64,000 bases of DNA from Paramecium sonneborni (taxonomy: Eukaryota; Ciliophora; Oligohymenophorea; Peniculida; Parameciidae), in NCBI GenBank assembly GCA_905182985.1, contig CAJJDN010000046.1, positions 47,631-111,630 of the forward strand, in the 5' to 3' direction. The notes under the pieces are model-generated. The model was not told the origin of the DNA, did not search any database, and was given only the letters and a program-made list of their open reading frames with translations. Shown here piece by piece: positions 12,850-24,977 of the stretch; the stretch's first letter is position 1, and the number at the start of each line of letters is the position of its first letter. A program made the position numbers and the translations under genes.

Positions 12850-13890
12850 CAAGTAGGATTAGGATTGAGAGTATTTGTGATTAAAACAAATTACCAAATC
12901 CTTTCATCAAAAAATTAACTAGCAAACGGACATGATATGTATATTGAATTTTATGAATAAATAAAATTTTAAGCAATTTAAAAATTCTTAATTGATTATG
13001 ATATTCAATTTGATAATTTAGAATATGTAATTATATAATTTATGTATTACAACGATATTACAACCAAAAAAGGATAAAATATAATTTTGTTTCTGTTAAT
13101 AATTAAAGTATCTTCGTTTAATACATGCCTTTTTGAGTTTAAAATTTATTTTTAATGATAAATTTTTGTTAAAAAAACTAGTATTTAAATTGAAGTAACC
13201 CATACGAAAAAATATGGAAATTTTTAAAGAGTTATTATATTTAATAGATTTCACTAATCAAGGAAATAATTTTAAAAAATATTTTCCTATATTTTTATTA
13301 AAAATCTTAATGCTTATCCTTGGCCATAATTTCACCTTAAAGATGAGATTACACTGGATGTTATTTTCTAAAAACAACTATCTGATAACTTTTAATGAGT
13401 AAACTTAAGAGCACCTTGAAAAAATTAAAATTTAAGTCAAAAAATGTTTAAATAAAAGTTAATCTCCTACAATGAGTTTTTTTGTTAAATAATTGTTTTT
13501 ATTATTAAACTTAAAAATATAAACAAATCTTTATCAATACATACCAAGATTTTAACTTCTATCTATGTATTTTTTAGGGTGGTTTTATAAATTAACAACT
13601 CTCTTATTAATATTATTAAATTATTAAAATATATTTATTATTTATTTTGTAATGCTTATAATACTAAAAAATTGTGTAGGTTCCTTTAGAATTATAATAT
13701 CTCTTTGTCAAAAGAAATGAATGGCTAATTCAGATATTTATTTTAATAATATTTAAGATTATAATTAGGATAAAGCACTTGATTTGAAAAAAATAATTTC
13801 TTTAGGTTTTATTTGCGATAAGACTATATATAAATCGAAACTGATTGAATCCATGGCCTAATTTTAAAATTGAATAGAATTCCTTATTTA
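12850..13890 (+). pseudogene. Membrane protein remnant resembling a P-type (flippase-like) ATPase
   Basis: Three successive open blocks. The first (12850-13150) reads LGLRVFVIKTNYQIL ... DNLEYVIIQFMYYNDI. The second (13214-13716, MEIFKELLYLIDF) is about 165 residues and ends in two strongly hydrophobic segments (LLSMYFLGWFYKLTTLLLILL and FIIYFVMLIILKN). The third, in another frame from 13721, has ALDLKKIISLGFICDKTIY, where an aligned P-type ATPase would have its phosphorylation loop ICSDKTGT. Two membrane helices followed by a DKT at that distance is the arrangement of such pumps, but the invariant DKTGT is broken and no N or A domain can be assembled. I read it as a degenerate copy; a real divergent membrane protein is the alternative. 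Confidence 0.3.
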
Positions 13891-14139
13891 AAAAAATACA
13901 AAGAACACTTTATCTTTGATCTAGAAATTCTTTTAATAAATTCAAGTAAAATAGAGAAGTAATATTATAGCTCTAAAAACTAATATAATATCATAATTAG
14001 AAAACTTTGGAAAAAATTATATGATTTTATTATTAAAGATATTCTTAATTGTATTTTTTATTTGTTGGTATTCCTGTATTAATTAATCCTAAATATCAAT
14101 TCAGATGTGATCACTCTTGAAATTAATTTATATATATAA

Positions 14140-15755
14140 ATGAAAAAGAAGTTAAGTTTTTAATTTGCTTTACCTGGAATAGAAAAAGCGTACTAATAAG
14201 ATAGATTAATAAAAAATATTTGGATGAGAAAGATTCTGTCTATCTTATTATTATTGTTTGCTTTAGTGAGATTAATAAATTCAATAATTGAAGGAAATAG
14301 CATTGTTATGTATTGGGAAATATGTTTTGTTTGTTACAGTATATTTCTGTTGTTTTTTTCTTTTAAGGGAACACCAGAAAAGGTGAAGACCATATTTTCA
14401 TTTACAAATAATTTACTCAGTGTTCTGTAGGTGTATGCTCATTATTATCTATAACCTTAATCTATTTATATAAATGGATAAAATGTAATGATATTTAACA
14501 TGACAATGTTTTATTTTTCAAGCATTTAAGAAGCTCCAATTCAATTAGTCGTTTTTTTTGTTTCAAGAATATTGATTTAGGGATTATAAAATGATCATTT
14601 TATAGTGTAAGATTTCATATAAATAATAATATCCACTCTTTGTATATTGTTATTTATATATTAAAATGATTAAAATTAGAGAACTCATTTTTAATTATAA
14701 TTTTCTGATAAATAATGGGGTAAATTAAATAATTTTAATTAGAATAAACATTGACAGTAATAATACAAAATCCATTTTTGATGTTTACATTTGATGAAGA
14801 GAGAATTAATTTTAACTTAAAATTATAGAATGATATGTAAAAAATCTTTTGGGATAATGAAAAGGCACCATCTGAAAATCTGAGATCATTTTTAAGATCT
14901 TATAAAATGGGAACTGACAATCTTGAATAGTATATTTTGAATAGGAAGAGAAGTTTTAATGATTATCAAAAGATTTTCTTACATAATTTAAGAATTTAAA
15001 GAAATGATGAGGATTTAGAATAAAAAAAGACAATAATAAGACTATCAGACTTTTATTTAGGTTAATAAGTATTTTTAATTGTATTTGATCAAAATGAATA
15101 GAAAATTCGTTAACTTACAAAACTCAAAGATGCTTTAATTTAAGGAATAAACCAACATTAAAATCTAACACTTAATTTTCTAAAGAAATAATTAATTCTT
15201 ATGTAAAATGCTATTTTATCAAAAAATACACCTGAACATATTTATATGTTAAAAATTCATTGTATGTACTTTATTGGTAAGTATACTTAATGCAATAGTT
15301 TTTAAGATATTGAAGAGAAGCTTTAATAGATTAATTTTACTGAAATGGTAAAAGAAATGATTCATATTTACAGGATGGCATATAGAAATATATAAATTGA
15401 GTTTTCTAGTAATAGTTTTGTTGACATTTATGCATTCAGCAATTAACAATTATTACAAATATTTTTGGTTATTTTGTTTTAAACTTTTGTTCGGTTAAAT
15501 TCAAATGGAAAGACTATATTTGTACATTTAACTGATACTAAAAGTAATTCTGAATTCTAGTTAATAAAAGTTGGCATTATATTTGATCAAGCATAAGATT
15601 TTAAGTAAAAATTGATTAATAATCAATTATTCTATAAAATCTAAGTAAGATTAAGTCCAAAAGTAGATATCATAACATCAGAAAATTGTAATAATCAATA
15701 ATATTATTAAAGGTTGTTAATTCTTAATTTACAAGAATCTAGAGAAATTAAATGA
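14140..15755 (+). CDS. Multi-pass membrane protein with degenerate histidine-kinase-like C-terminus (copy A)
   Basis: Start MKKKLSFQFALPGIEKAYQQ. At least five hydrophobic segments follow (e.g. KILSILLLLFALVRLI, EICFVCYSIFLLFFSF, PIQLVVFFVSRILI, IIISTLCILLFIY). One 23-nt intron (14720-14742) leads to a cytosolic half with a PAS-like block (VIIQNPFLMFTFDEERINF), a helical region, and QQLLQIFLVILFQTFVRLNSNGKTIFVHL. The last aligns in position with the N-box of HATPase_c, but the canonical Asn-Ala residues and the phosphoacceptor His are not recognisable. It has the same layout as the gene at 53375, and both start with a short cytosolic stretch before the first helix. Probably a membrane sensor that has lost kinase chemistry; ligand unknown. 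Confidence 0.6.
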
Positions 15756-15853
15756 AATAAGAGTTCTTGAAGAAGAAATAGAATGATATAACTAATTTAT
15801 TTATAAATTTATATATGTACTCATAAAACAATTAACAGATAATAAAAATAAAA

Positions 15854-17157
15854 TCATTTAATTTTTGTTAAAAATGAGACTTTATCAAGTCTAGTAACAG
15901 ATCTTCTACTTTAGACAATTTTCCTATGACTAATAACTAATCTTTAATCTTCATCATTTGATTTACGTGATGAGTGCATTTTTGCAACACTAGAAGATCT
16001 TCCAATACGAATATTACATCCACTTAAATTTAATTTAAATATCTTTGCATTTTCTTTGAACCAATTATGAGATTAAATATCAAATATATTTGCTCTTTCT
16101 TTTGGACTGATTACAAAAATTATACTCAATAAGTGTAAAAGTTCCTTAGATACATTTTTTTTAGGAATTTAATAATTACATTAAAGGATATTTCGATATG
16201 TTTCTGAAGGACTGCTGCCATCAAATGGTAGTTTACCAAAAACCAATCCATATATGATACAACCAACAGCCCATATATCTTATGGTGGATAAATATATTT
16301 ATATGTAGGAGATAGAACTTCTGGAGCCAAATATGATAATGTTCCAACTACATTTTCTGTTATCAAAGGTTATCCAGCATAATTCGAAACTCCAAAATCA
16401 ATTATTTTTATCTAATTAAATATTTATAAATTTATTACTTCTTTACAAGAGAGAGATTAAAGCATTATATTTTCTAATTTTAAATCACAATGGACAATTC
16501 TTTTCTCATGACAATAAGCAATAGCATCTACAACTTATCTACAGAAATGTTTAGCTTCAACTTCAGATAATTAAGCTACAATTTCAATATAATATTACAA
16601 TTTGCTTGTGCTAATAGAGATCCTCCATATAAATATTCCATTATCATTAAGACTTGTTTTTAACTTGAATATACAACTTTATCATGTAATTTTACTATGT
16701 TTTTATGATCTAACTATTTTAGGATTAGAGATTCCTATTCTAATCTCTCTAAATCTTAATTTTACCAAGTTGAAGAGCTTATTTTCTTTATAGCCACTAA
16801 TTCTTGTGTTCCTTTACGCTTTCCTAAAAATACCTTTCCTTATCCACCTTCTCCAACCTTTTTTATTATGTCATACTCTAACTTTAAATTAATTAACTCA
16901 TTATCATCATTCTTTAAATGAGCATACAGGTTTGTACCTTTTTTTATGTTTATTAAATCTTTTTCTTCAATTTCAGTTCCATCGATCAAAAAGAGTCTTA
17001 ATTACTAAACATTTTATCTCCAAACTATCTAAATCAATTTTATTATGTCATTAAACTTTGTATTAGGATTCAGCATTAAACGTATTGGATTTTGATTATT
17101 AGAAATCAAAGTGCAAGATCTAACATAATTTTGCAATGTAAATTTGGTTGTGATCAT
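15854..17157 (-). CDS. Ser/Thr kinase with ubiquitin/doublecortin-like N-terminus and HCD catalytic loop
   Basis: Start MITTKFTLQNYVRSC. Residues 1-100 form a small fold with LRLFLIDGTEIEEKDLINI and GTNLYAHLK, like the DCX or ubiquitin-like superfold. The kinase domain follows: VGEGGQGKVFLGKRKG (P-loop), VAIKKI (lysine), MIMEYLYGGSL (hinge), VHCDLKLENIM (catalytic loop), IDFGVSNYA (DFG), GTLSYLAPEV (APE) and DIWAVGCIIYGLVFGKLPF. The usual HRD is HCD, so this is a non-RD kinase that would not need activation-loop phosphorylation in the standard way. Introns of 23 and 27 nt flank the catalytic loop. A basic Ser/Arg-rich tail (GRSSSVAKMHSSRKS) ends the protein. CAMK-like by motif pattern. Confidence 0.85.
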
Positions 17158-18102
17158 TTTTTATTTTTATATAAATAGCTTTAATGTTCTGCATTTTAAA
17201 AATTATAATTTAAATTATATTTCTCTCATATCAGTAATAAACAATAAACTTTAAAACCAAATATCTTGTTTTAAAATATACTATTTGTCCATCATCTTTT
17301 CTATTCCTTTTAATTACTAAAAATTTCACATTAAAATGATGATATCCTTACAAATCATATTTATATTATGGTTTGCAATAACTTAAAGAAGTTGAAATTG
17401 ATTAGAATCAATCTTATTTTTTTATAAATTCAATAATATTATAAGTTTATATCAGAATTTAAAAAATAAAATTTCTTATAAATATTCATAATAATTTAAT
17501 TAATTTATAGATTGTAGCATATTTTTAAAAACCAGGTATTGAGTATCATTGTTTTTTGTTAAAACTTTAAAAATTATATTCAAAACACAAATATCTTTAT
17601 ACAATTAGATAAATAAGCATTTTTAGTCAATTTAGACTTCTGTTTCTGAAAAATGATATTTTTTTTAAAATATTTAAAATCCAAGTCTTTATTCTGATAT
17701 TATCCAAATAATATGTATAAACACAAATAATACAAATGAAAAGTAATTCAAATGTAGAGTGCAAAAGAAGTTTTGTTTGACTTTATTAATTTTTAATCTT
17801 TTATTCTAAGGTTAAATAACTATGATTCAATACTAAAATCTTAAAACATATTCTTATTAATTAAATTGTATTATGAACAATTCATAGAAATTTAAAATAA
17901 GTTTTTGATTTGAAATAATTCACTCTCACTCTCAAATTAAATCAGCAGAATTTAATGATTTTCGAGAAAAAATCTATTCTATTAACTCATCTTTTAAAAA
18001 GATTTAAAATTTTCCTCAGCTTATGATTCAAAGATACAGTAAGAGAAATAGTAAATCTAATTTGAATTATTATTATAAAACACAACTATGTAAAGAGTAT
18101 AA
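17158..18102. other. Divergent intergenic region, no gene seen
   Basis: About 945 bp between two divergently transcribed genes (kinase to the left, cNMP-binding protein to the right). Frequent stops in all frames; likely holds both promoters plus spacer. Confidence 0.45.
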
Positions 18103-19715
18103 ATGAATTAGCTATAATAAAAGAGAATCTAAATATATAATAATCATCAATTTTCTTGGTATTTGCTAAGATAGAGGAGTCTTTTACTTTTCAAAGATTT
18201 CTATATTAGAAAAAAAACATTAAGAGAAATATTAATAGAATAGTTAAAAGATGTATAAGAAGAGATATAATTAGCATTGGTTACATTTATATTTATTCCC
18301 AAAAAAATTAATTAGTTTTATCTGATTGGCCTAATTAGAGTAAAATGAGTAATTGTTGATGAAAATGATACTAAAGTTTGTACATGATTATCAAAATCTT
18401 ATTATTAAAAATCTTATTGAAATTATTATGGCAATAATATTGTTTGTTTTTAGATAGAAAATTTGTAAAAGTTTGTGTAAATTTATTCATATTATTAATA
18501 ATGTAAGAAATTTCAAAGTAAAATCAATAGAAAGTAGATCATCATCTCAAACATTTATCATTGTAACTTTAGAATCATTAGGGAATCAAGAAATTAAATT
18601 AATTAGGATGTATATAATGTTCAAGTGAATACTATGAAAAGATTCATAATGCTGAATTTGAAGAAGGAGAAGAGATTATTCGAAGTGGAGAGATAGGGGA
18701 TTTATTCTATTTATTAATTGAAGGAGAAGTTGACGTTAAAAAAACTTATTTTGGAACAGAAGCTTTGCTTAATTTACCATATATATAGACTATAAAAAGT
18801 GTGACAAAAACAAAATTTGGAACAATAAGCAAATATGATTATGAAGATATTAAAAGGAAAGCTAAGTTAAAGGATCCAAATGAGCAATTAGAATTCTTTA
18901 GACAATCATAATTATTTGGATAATTATCTAAAGCAATGATAGAAAAATTGCTAAAAAACTGTTAAATAGAAATATTTGATAAAAACTAGTTAGTATATTA
19001 TGAAGGAGAGCCATCTTCAACAATATACTTGGTTAGAGATGGTATATTTTAGTTGTAAAAGAAAATGGTCGTTGGAAATAGATGGAAAAATATTACAATT
19101 AGTGAAATTGGAATCTATTAATTATTTGGTGACTTAGAATGTTTATTGAATAAATAAAGATATTTCACTGTTAAATGTTTGAAATAAGGTAGTTGTTACA
19201 AAATTAGCAATGAAGATTTCTATCAAAAAGTGATATCAGATTAACCAAGTTCAGAAGCTTAAAGATATATAAATTAATATATAAAGGCATAGTTACTAAA
19301 TAGAACTGAAAGAATTCAAAGAGTAACTGAGACTTTAGCTCATAATAGTGAATATTTGATTGGTTTACCAGAAATAAAGACATCAAGCAATAAAGATTTA
19401 AGTCAAATAGAAATGAGAGTACTTGATAAAACTCATTCCAGATATGCACAAATATATAATCAAGCATATTAGAAAAGAGTTAAGGTTAGGTATGCTACTA
19501 TACACAAAACTGAAGTTGCTGTTCCTAGAGTGACATCAAAAAATGAATCGATCCATAAGACTATTGTTGTTTCTATAGAGAAACCAGCCAAATAATATAT
19601 TTATGATGAAATTAAAATGCCTGATATTGTTTAAAGGAGGTATCGAGATTTCCTACCTAAGAGAAAAAAAGATTTCTGGATTATTACTTAAAACAACAAA
19701 TCTTCCATACTTTGA
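18103..19715 (+). CDS. Cyclic-nucleotide-binding-domain protein
   Basis: The C-terminal 370 codons are secure: FEEGEEIIRSGEIGDLFYLLIEGEVDV is the glycine-rich start of a cNMP-binding beta-roll, and a second, weaker copy follows (QLVYYEGEPSSTIYLVRDGIF, then LFGDLECLL). The PBC Arg motif is not intact in either, so cyclic nucleotide binding is uncertain. Upstream, MNQLQQKRIQIYNNHQFSWY ... LVTFIFIPKKINQFYLIGLIR joins FVHDYQNLIIKNL by a 37-nt AAG intron; the junction near 18600 is not resolved. The C-terminus is basic (YRDFLPKRKKDFW). No kinase or channel domain is present, so it may act as a regulatory subunit or a ciliary scaffold. Confidence 0.65.
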
Positions 19716-19827
19716 AATAATAACATTTTATCTATATAATCATTTTAATTTAATTTCCTCATGTAAACATTACTATAAAAATTCTTTATATTTTTTTGCT
19801 TCCTAACTTAGTGTATCTCTCATCTAA

Positions 19828-20297
19828 TCACTAAACGCATTACCTAATCCTAATGTATTATGAAATTAACGAATAAAACTAAATTTCTAAAATTATATAC
19901 TCATTAGGATAATTTTCTAGTAAACCATAAAGATCATCATTCTTCTTTATATCTCCTTCCTTACGAGGAATTATATGAATGAAACAATGATTCAATCCAT
20001 CTGATTCATTAGAAAATGACGAAACATTCACTGTTGATGATGTACAATCAAAATACTTTTCAAGACTTTTTGTTAAAAATTTAACACTTAAACCTAAATC
20101 AAAAATTTCAGCAGGATCTAAATCTTACAATCTTAATGATTATCTCTTAGGTATTAATAAGACATCTAATGCCAATTTTATAACAAATTACGGCCAGGTA
20201 ATAATTTAACAACAGGAATAGTACAATAGCAATATTATTTATTCCAAAAGACTAAGCTGCCTGGAATAATCAGAGATCCAAATTTAAAATAATCCAT
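19828..20297 (-). CDS. FHIT-like HIT-family protein lacking the nucleophilic histidine
   Basis: HIT proteins such as FHIT hydrolyse dinucleoside polyphosphates. Start MDYFKFGSLIIPGSLVFW; TIPVVKLLPGHVLLIPKR is the family's N-terminal signature (a 26-nt intron splits the PGH). DLDPAEIFDLGLSVKFL follows, then DGLNHCFIHIIPRKEGD, which occupies the HIT triad position. FHIT has H-x-H-x-H; here it is H-C-F-I-H, so the central catalytic His is Phe. Length (about 147 residues) is normal. The gene lies 25 bp downstream of AMP deaminase on the same strand, so both act on adenine nucleotides. It may bind nucleotide without cleaving it. Confidence 0.8.
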
Positions 20298-20322
20298 TTT
20301 TATATTAAATATATATTAAATA

Positions 20323-22562
20323 TCATTAAGACTTGCTGAGTTCTTGCAAGTATTGATATTCCTCTTTAAGTGTTTCTTACCTAAATAGGAATCTGCTTTA
20401 AGGAACATTATTTTTATCAGGATTGTCTAAGGAATAAATGATCATAATTACTGATAGTTTTATACATCTTCTCATATTGAGTTCCAACATAGAACTCTTT
20501 TATGATGGATTCGAAACTAGAGCAACGAACAGAATTACGAGCTAATTCAGCCATATCAACATTAGATAAATCAAATATCTATTAAGCTATTGCATATTCT
20601 TCTAAAAGTGGTTAATCAGTCATATGTAGCATAAGTGGATCATCGGTTGATAAACAAACATTTAATCCTTGTCTGAAATAACTGTTAAAAGGTGAATCTG
20701 CATATTTACATATCAGTTTGTTATTAGCTATCGGGGACATTGATATACCAATTTATTTCAGGTAATACAAATATTTTAGAACTGGTGATTGTTCTAAAAT
20801 AAGTCCATGATTGATTCCTTTAGCAAGTAAATATGCACAAGCCAAATGATCGATATTTCCATTTAAACCACAATGTGGTCTAAGATCTAAAGTGTTTAAT
20901 CCTCTTTATTATCTTAATTAATTTAAACTTGCTAAATTGGCATAAATATAATATATCCAATAAGCATAATGCGGATTTGTATCTTTAGTCCAATTAATTG
21001 GTTGGATCTTCAGATGTTGAAGAAAGAAATTTTCATGTTGATTCTCATCATCTACACAATCTAAAGCTGAAATGCTAAATAGAGCTTAATACAAATCTGG
21101 ATCAACTTCAGGATTTATTGTAACTTCAAATAATGGTCTAAAAATATTATCAATCATGTCTTGAAAAGAATTGAGCTCTCCATTTTTTCTGTAAACTGAG
21201 TATAGTCTAGGTAATTAAATTATCCACCTAATATTAGGATGCTATAATTTATTCTTAATCAGCCATTAAGCCTTCTTTTTCCACTCACTGCTTGATTTAC
21301 CATAAATTGTAATTCTCCATTCAGCATAAGTATGTCTATCCATATTTTTAATCATATCTTAAGTGATTTCAGCAATATATTTTCCTTTAATGTAATTGTC
21401 AGTCTTTAAAAAGATACTTCGTAAAAGTGGTTATCCAAGTGGACTGTATTTACTAGTAAACCTATCAAATCTTTTGTATAAAGATTTATCAGCTTAAACA
21501 TCTAATAAATCCATATTCAATTCTTCAGTTTTAAATTTAAATCTTTTTTAGATATCTTTGAGAGTCATTTATTTTTCATCATCCAAATAAACAACTTCTT
21601 CAGGACATTATCTGAATTTTTTTTTCATAAATTCAAGTAATTATTTTCCATTCATACTTTGACTATGATGTATATGAGTGTCTATTTTTAGAATACTATA
21701 AAAATCACGATTCTTAATACGCTTTTGATCCTCAGCTTCTCTATCACTATTAAACAAGCAGTGCATTTTGAATTTAGATTCTAGATATTTATTGCGTGAA
21801 TAGCACCAACTGGAAATCATTTTATCATTAGCAATTTCAACAAAAGTAAGAAGATCTTTAACAAATTCTTTGATAGAATGCATTTTGGTAAGCCAATGAC
21901 CATCCTGTTAAACAGCATAGACTCCATCTGAAACATGAATTTCAACTTTTTCCATTTTAGGGAGTGGTTCAATATGACATCGATAATCAACAATTGGTTC
22001 TTGATTGTCAGCAGAATAAGTAGTAACTTCTTCTAATCCATTCCAATCACTTTAGAGATCAGGATTGTAGTCTTGTCTTTTTTTAAGTAAAGAAACAATT
22101 TTTTTAGCAGATGCTCTAGCTTCAATTTCACTTTGTTCATGAATTGCACATTTTTCACATTTTTTAATCTATTTATAAATGGTGAAAAATACCTCAATGT
22201 AATCGTAGTCTCTTATGCTTAGAATATTGAAATCAGATTGTTCAAAAAAGACAGTGTCTCGTTTGAGAGCCTTTTTAGGACTTTAGAAAGGTTTAGAAGA
22301 TTGGGAAGATTTAACAGACTCAGTAGGACTATCAAGTTGACTGAGTTTGCGTCCAACTAAATTTTTCATGTATTTGTGTTTATCTTCTACTTCAGAGAGT
22401 TCTTCCTCTTGAATGATTTCTGTTATCATTTGAGAAATGCCTTGTACTCTTTACATTTGTTTCACTAAATTGATTAACTGAAGTGTTACTTTATTTGTAA
22501 ACTAAGGATTCTGGTTCCTCAAGATCACTATCACTGTCTAGTCTTCTTAATTATTTTGACAT
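20323..22562 (-). CDS. AMP deaminase
   Basis: Converts AMP to IMP and ammonia in the cytosolic purine nucleotide cycle. Start [20 protein letters not shown]; a 25-nt CAG intron joins [16 protein letters not shown]. Regulatory N-terminus of about 220 residues, then the TIM-barrel: [15 protein letters not shown] with the zinc-binding Hx[52 protein letters not shown], and [12 protein letters not shown] with the metal-binding Asp pair. A second intron (25 nt) near the C-terminus restores [25 protein letters not shown]. Total about 730 residues, in the usual range. The start lies only 56 bp from the divergent SF-assemblin start. Confidence 0.95.
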
Positions 22563-22618
22563 ATTTTTATATACTTTATTATGACAAATAAAATTAATAA
22601 TTAAAATATATATATCTG
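22563..22618. promoter_or_regulatory. 56-bp bidirectional promoter
   Basis: All sequence between the ATG of AMP deaminase (minus) and the ATG of SF-assemblin (plus). Entirely A/T-rich with TATA-like strings on both strands (TATATATATC, TTTATATACTTTATT). No other room exists for either core promoter. Confidence 0.6.
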
Positions 22619-23473
22619 ATGTCAAGAGTTAAATAATCTGCATGTAAGAATATGAATAATATAATGTATAGATGTGTAACCATCTCCAAGTACAGGAAGA
22701 ATTTAAAAGATTTCAGAGAAATTATCAACAATCTAGATAGGAGTGGAGAATGAACGATTCTAGAAATTGGAATAGGCAGAGTAGAGAATTCAATAAGCAG
22801 AAGATGCATTTAATGAGTTTTAGGAATAAATTTTTACAAAGTTGAATGGATTACGAGATTAAGTATGGAAATAATTTTAAATGTTCGTTAACAGTTAGGC
22901 AAATTATAAAAGTAAGTGGAAGATGATAGATTGGCAAAAGAGTAAGCAAATGAGGCCAAGAATAGAGATGTGTAAGCTTTAACCAAGAAGTTTGAGAATG
23001 CCATAGAGAATGAATAGTAAACTAAGAAGGAAGGAGAAGCTAAGGTTCTTAGATTGACAGAGGATAAAACAGCACTTTTGAGAACTGAGGTATAAAAAGA
23101 GACAGCACAAAGAGTAGATGCCATTGAAGGCATTCATTAGGGTTTGTAGAACGATTTACCAAAGATTTAAGAGGCAATCAGAGAAGAGGCTAATGAGAGA
23201 GATGAGGCTGATTAAAATGTTATTATATTTATTAATTTTTAGGTTATGAAATCAATTACAGATGAACTGGTTAAGTTGAGCAATCTTATTAATGTTGAGA
23301 AGAGAAACAGAGATGAAAGTGAGTAATCCATCTTTGAAATGTTGAAAGACATTGTTAATAGAGTCAAAGTTGAATTAGATTAAGAGAAGAGAACAAGAGA
23401 ACAATCTGAAGAACACTTACTCAGTTTATTGGAGGACACATGTAATAAACTTAGTATTGCAGCAAATTTATGA
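22619..23473 (+). CDS. SF-assemblin / striated-fibre family protein
   Basis: Coiled-coil protein of the non-contractile striated rootlets attached to basal bodies. Start MSRVKQSAYVQPSPSTGRIQKISEKL after a 28-nt intron; the non-helical Ser/Pro head is typical. The rod runs through ENERFQKLEQAEQRIQQAEDAF, KLNGLRDQ, (32-nt CAG intron) LGKLQKQVEDDRLAKEQ, QALTKKFENAIENE and AIEGIHQGLQNDLPKIQEAIREE, with a further 24-nt intron before VMKSITDELVKLSNLI, ending LSLLEDTCNKLSIAANL. About 255 residues, normal for the family. The end is 16 bp from the convergent MAK kinase stop. Confidence 0.9.
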
Positions 23474-23489
23474 AATATATTATGATTTA

Positions 23490-24977
23490 TCATTAGTCAA
23501 ATTCCATCTTCATTTCTAGTGGAATCTAACAGAAGTTATTCAATTAAACCATTTTAGATTCATCTATAATCTATTCCTCTATTAAAGTGGAATCTCCAAA
23601 TAAATCATACCTTAAAATCAAATCGGCCGCCAATTCATGAGGTTCACAATATTGGATTTAAATCGACGCAAGTTGTTTCGTCGATTCATACAAGTTTAAG
23701 AATTCGAAATCTTGTTGATGATAACGATGTCCAAAAGTTTGGTGTGTTTATGGTCTTTCTTCATTAATCTTAGTTAATGTATGCTACTCCATATTCTTGT
23801 AATTAGAGTGCAATTTCATATTGGAGTCTAACTTAGCTCCACTTTAAGAAGGATTAAATTATTGGTTCTGAAATCTCGATGTACCAAAAACTTATCTCAT
23901 AAATCAAAATAATATAAAATCACTTCTTTGATTAGTATTATTGTTTTTAATTTGTAAACTTTTTCAACTCCTATTATTATTAGCTGATATCCTATAATTT
24001 TCTAGGAGCAAATTCTGGTGTGGTTTATTCTTATTTGAATAATAAATGTTCGGTGATCTATTTAGCTGTGAATCGCTATTTAGGATTCCATTTAAGCATT
24101 CCTTATATCAAATCTAAAGCCATTGGGGATGCCTTGATTACATGTAATAATTTTTATGGATAATGCGTCAACTTCAATCCTAATTGATTGACCAACTTAA
24201 CTCCTTCACTCCAATCCTAGCTATTAAATGTTCTAAATTGAATTTCAATATATTTTACCCTAATATTTATAACATTCGATCAAACTGTTCTAACTCAGAA
24301 GAACCCACAAACAATGGTCTACCTAAAAACAATTCACAAGTGACACATCCTAAAGCAAATATGTCAATCTATGCATCATAACTTGTCGAATGTAAAAGAA
24401 TTTCAGGAGCCTTTTAATCTCTTTATTTATTACTCTGTACCAACGAGTTGACACATAATCTGTAAAAGGGGGCTTGACTTCCCTTGAAAGACCGAAGTCT
24501 ATTAATTTCACTTATTCACTCGAAATCAAAATGTTCTCCGGCTTTAAGTCCCTTACTTTTACTATAATTCACTATACCTATGAAAATATCCTAAATGATG
24601 AATGTGCATCAATGCATTAGCACATCCCAATATTATCTGTTTTATACGCTCTTCCTCCAATTTATCCTACGTATATAGCTAGTACACATTGTTCTCAAGA
24701 TACTCATAGATCAAATATAGGCGCTTATTCTCGTATCGCACTAACACATGCACTTATGCATACTCTCCAGCAGTTTAATTATGTTTGGATGCTCCTTCAA
24801 TTTCATCAATGCCTTCACTTCTCTCTATTGTAAACACTCATCCATTGATTCAAATGTCTCTCTTAACATCTTTATTGCCACTCGTTTCCCACTCTCTACA
24901 TTCACTCCACTATGCACTATCCCGTAAGATCCATTCCCTAAACACTCTTACAATTCGTACTCTTATAATATATTCAT
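23490..24977 (-). CDS. MAK/ICK-family (RCK) protein kinase, complete copy
   Basis: RCK kinases regulate cilium length and intraflagellar transport. Start [21 protein letters not shown] (P-loop); RVAIKML (lysine), [14 protein letters not shown] (the MAK-type hinge), [39 protein letters not shown] with the TDY activation motif that defines the MAK group, then [13 protein letters not shown] and MLKWNPKQRFTA. At least four introns of 23 to 26 nt, several ending AAG. The tail (Gln-rich, then [14 protein letters not shown] ... EMKMEFDQ) is poorly conserved, and one intron boundary there (near 23900) is unresolved. Most of the gene lies inside the duplicated segment; the 3' 290 bp are unique. Confidence 0.88.

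Noticed and set aside
22640..22860. Alternative frame of SF-assemblin reading VQEEFKRFQRNYQQSRQEW
   Set aside because: It looks protein-like but ends in TGA; the other frame (GRIQKISEKLSTIQIG) is continuous with the conserved rod.
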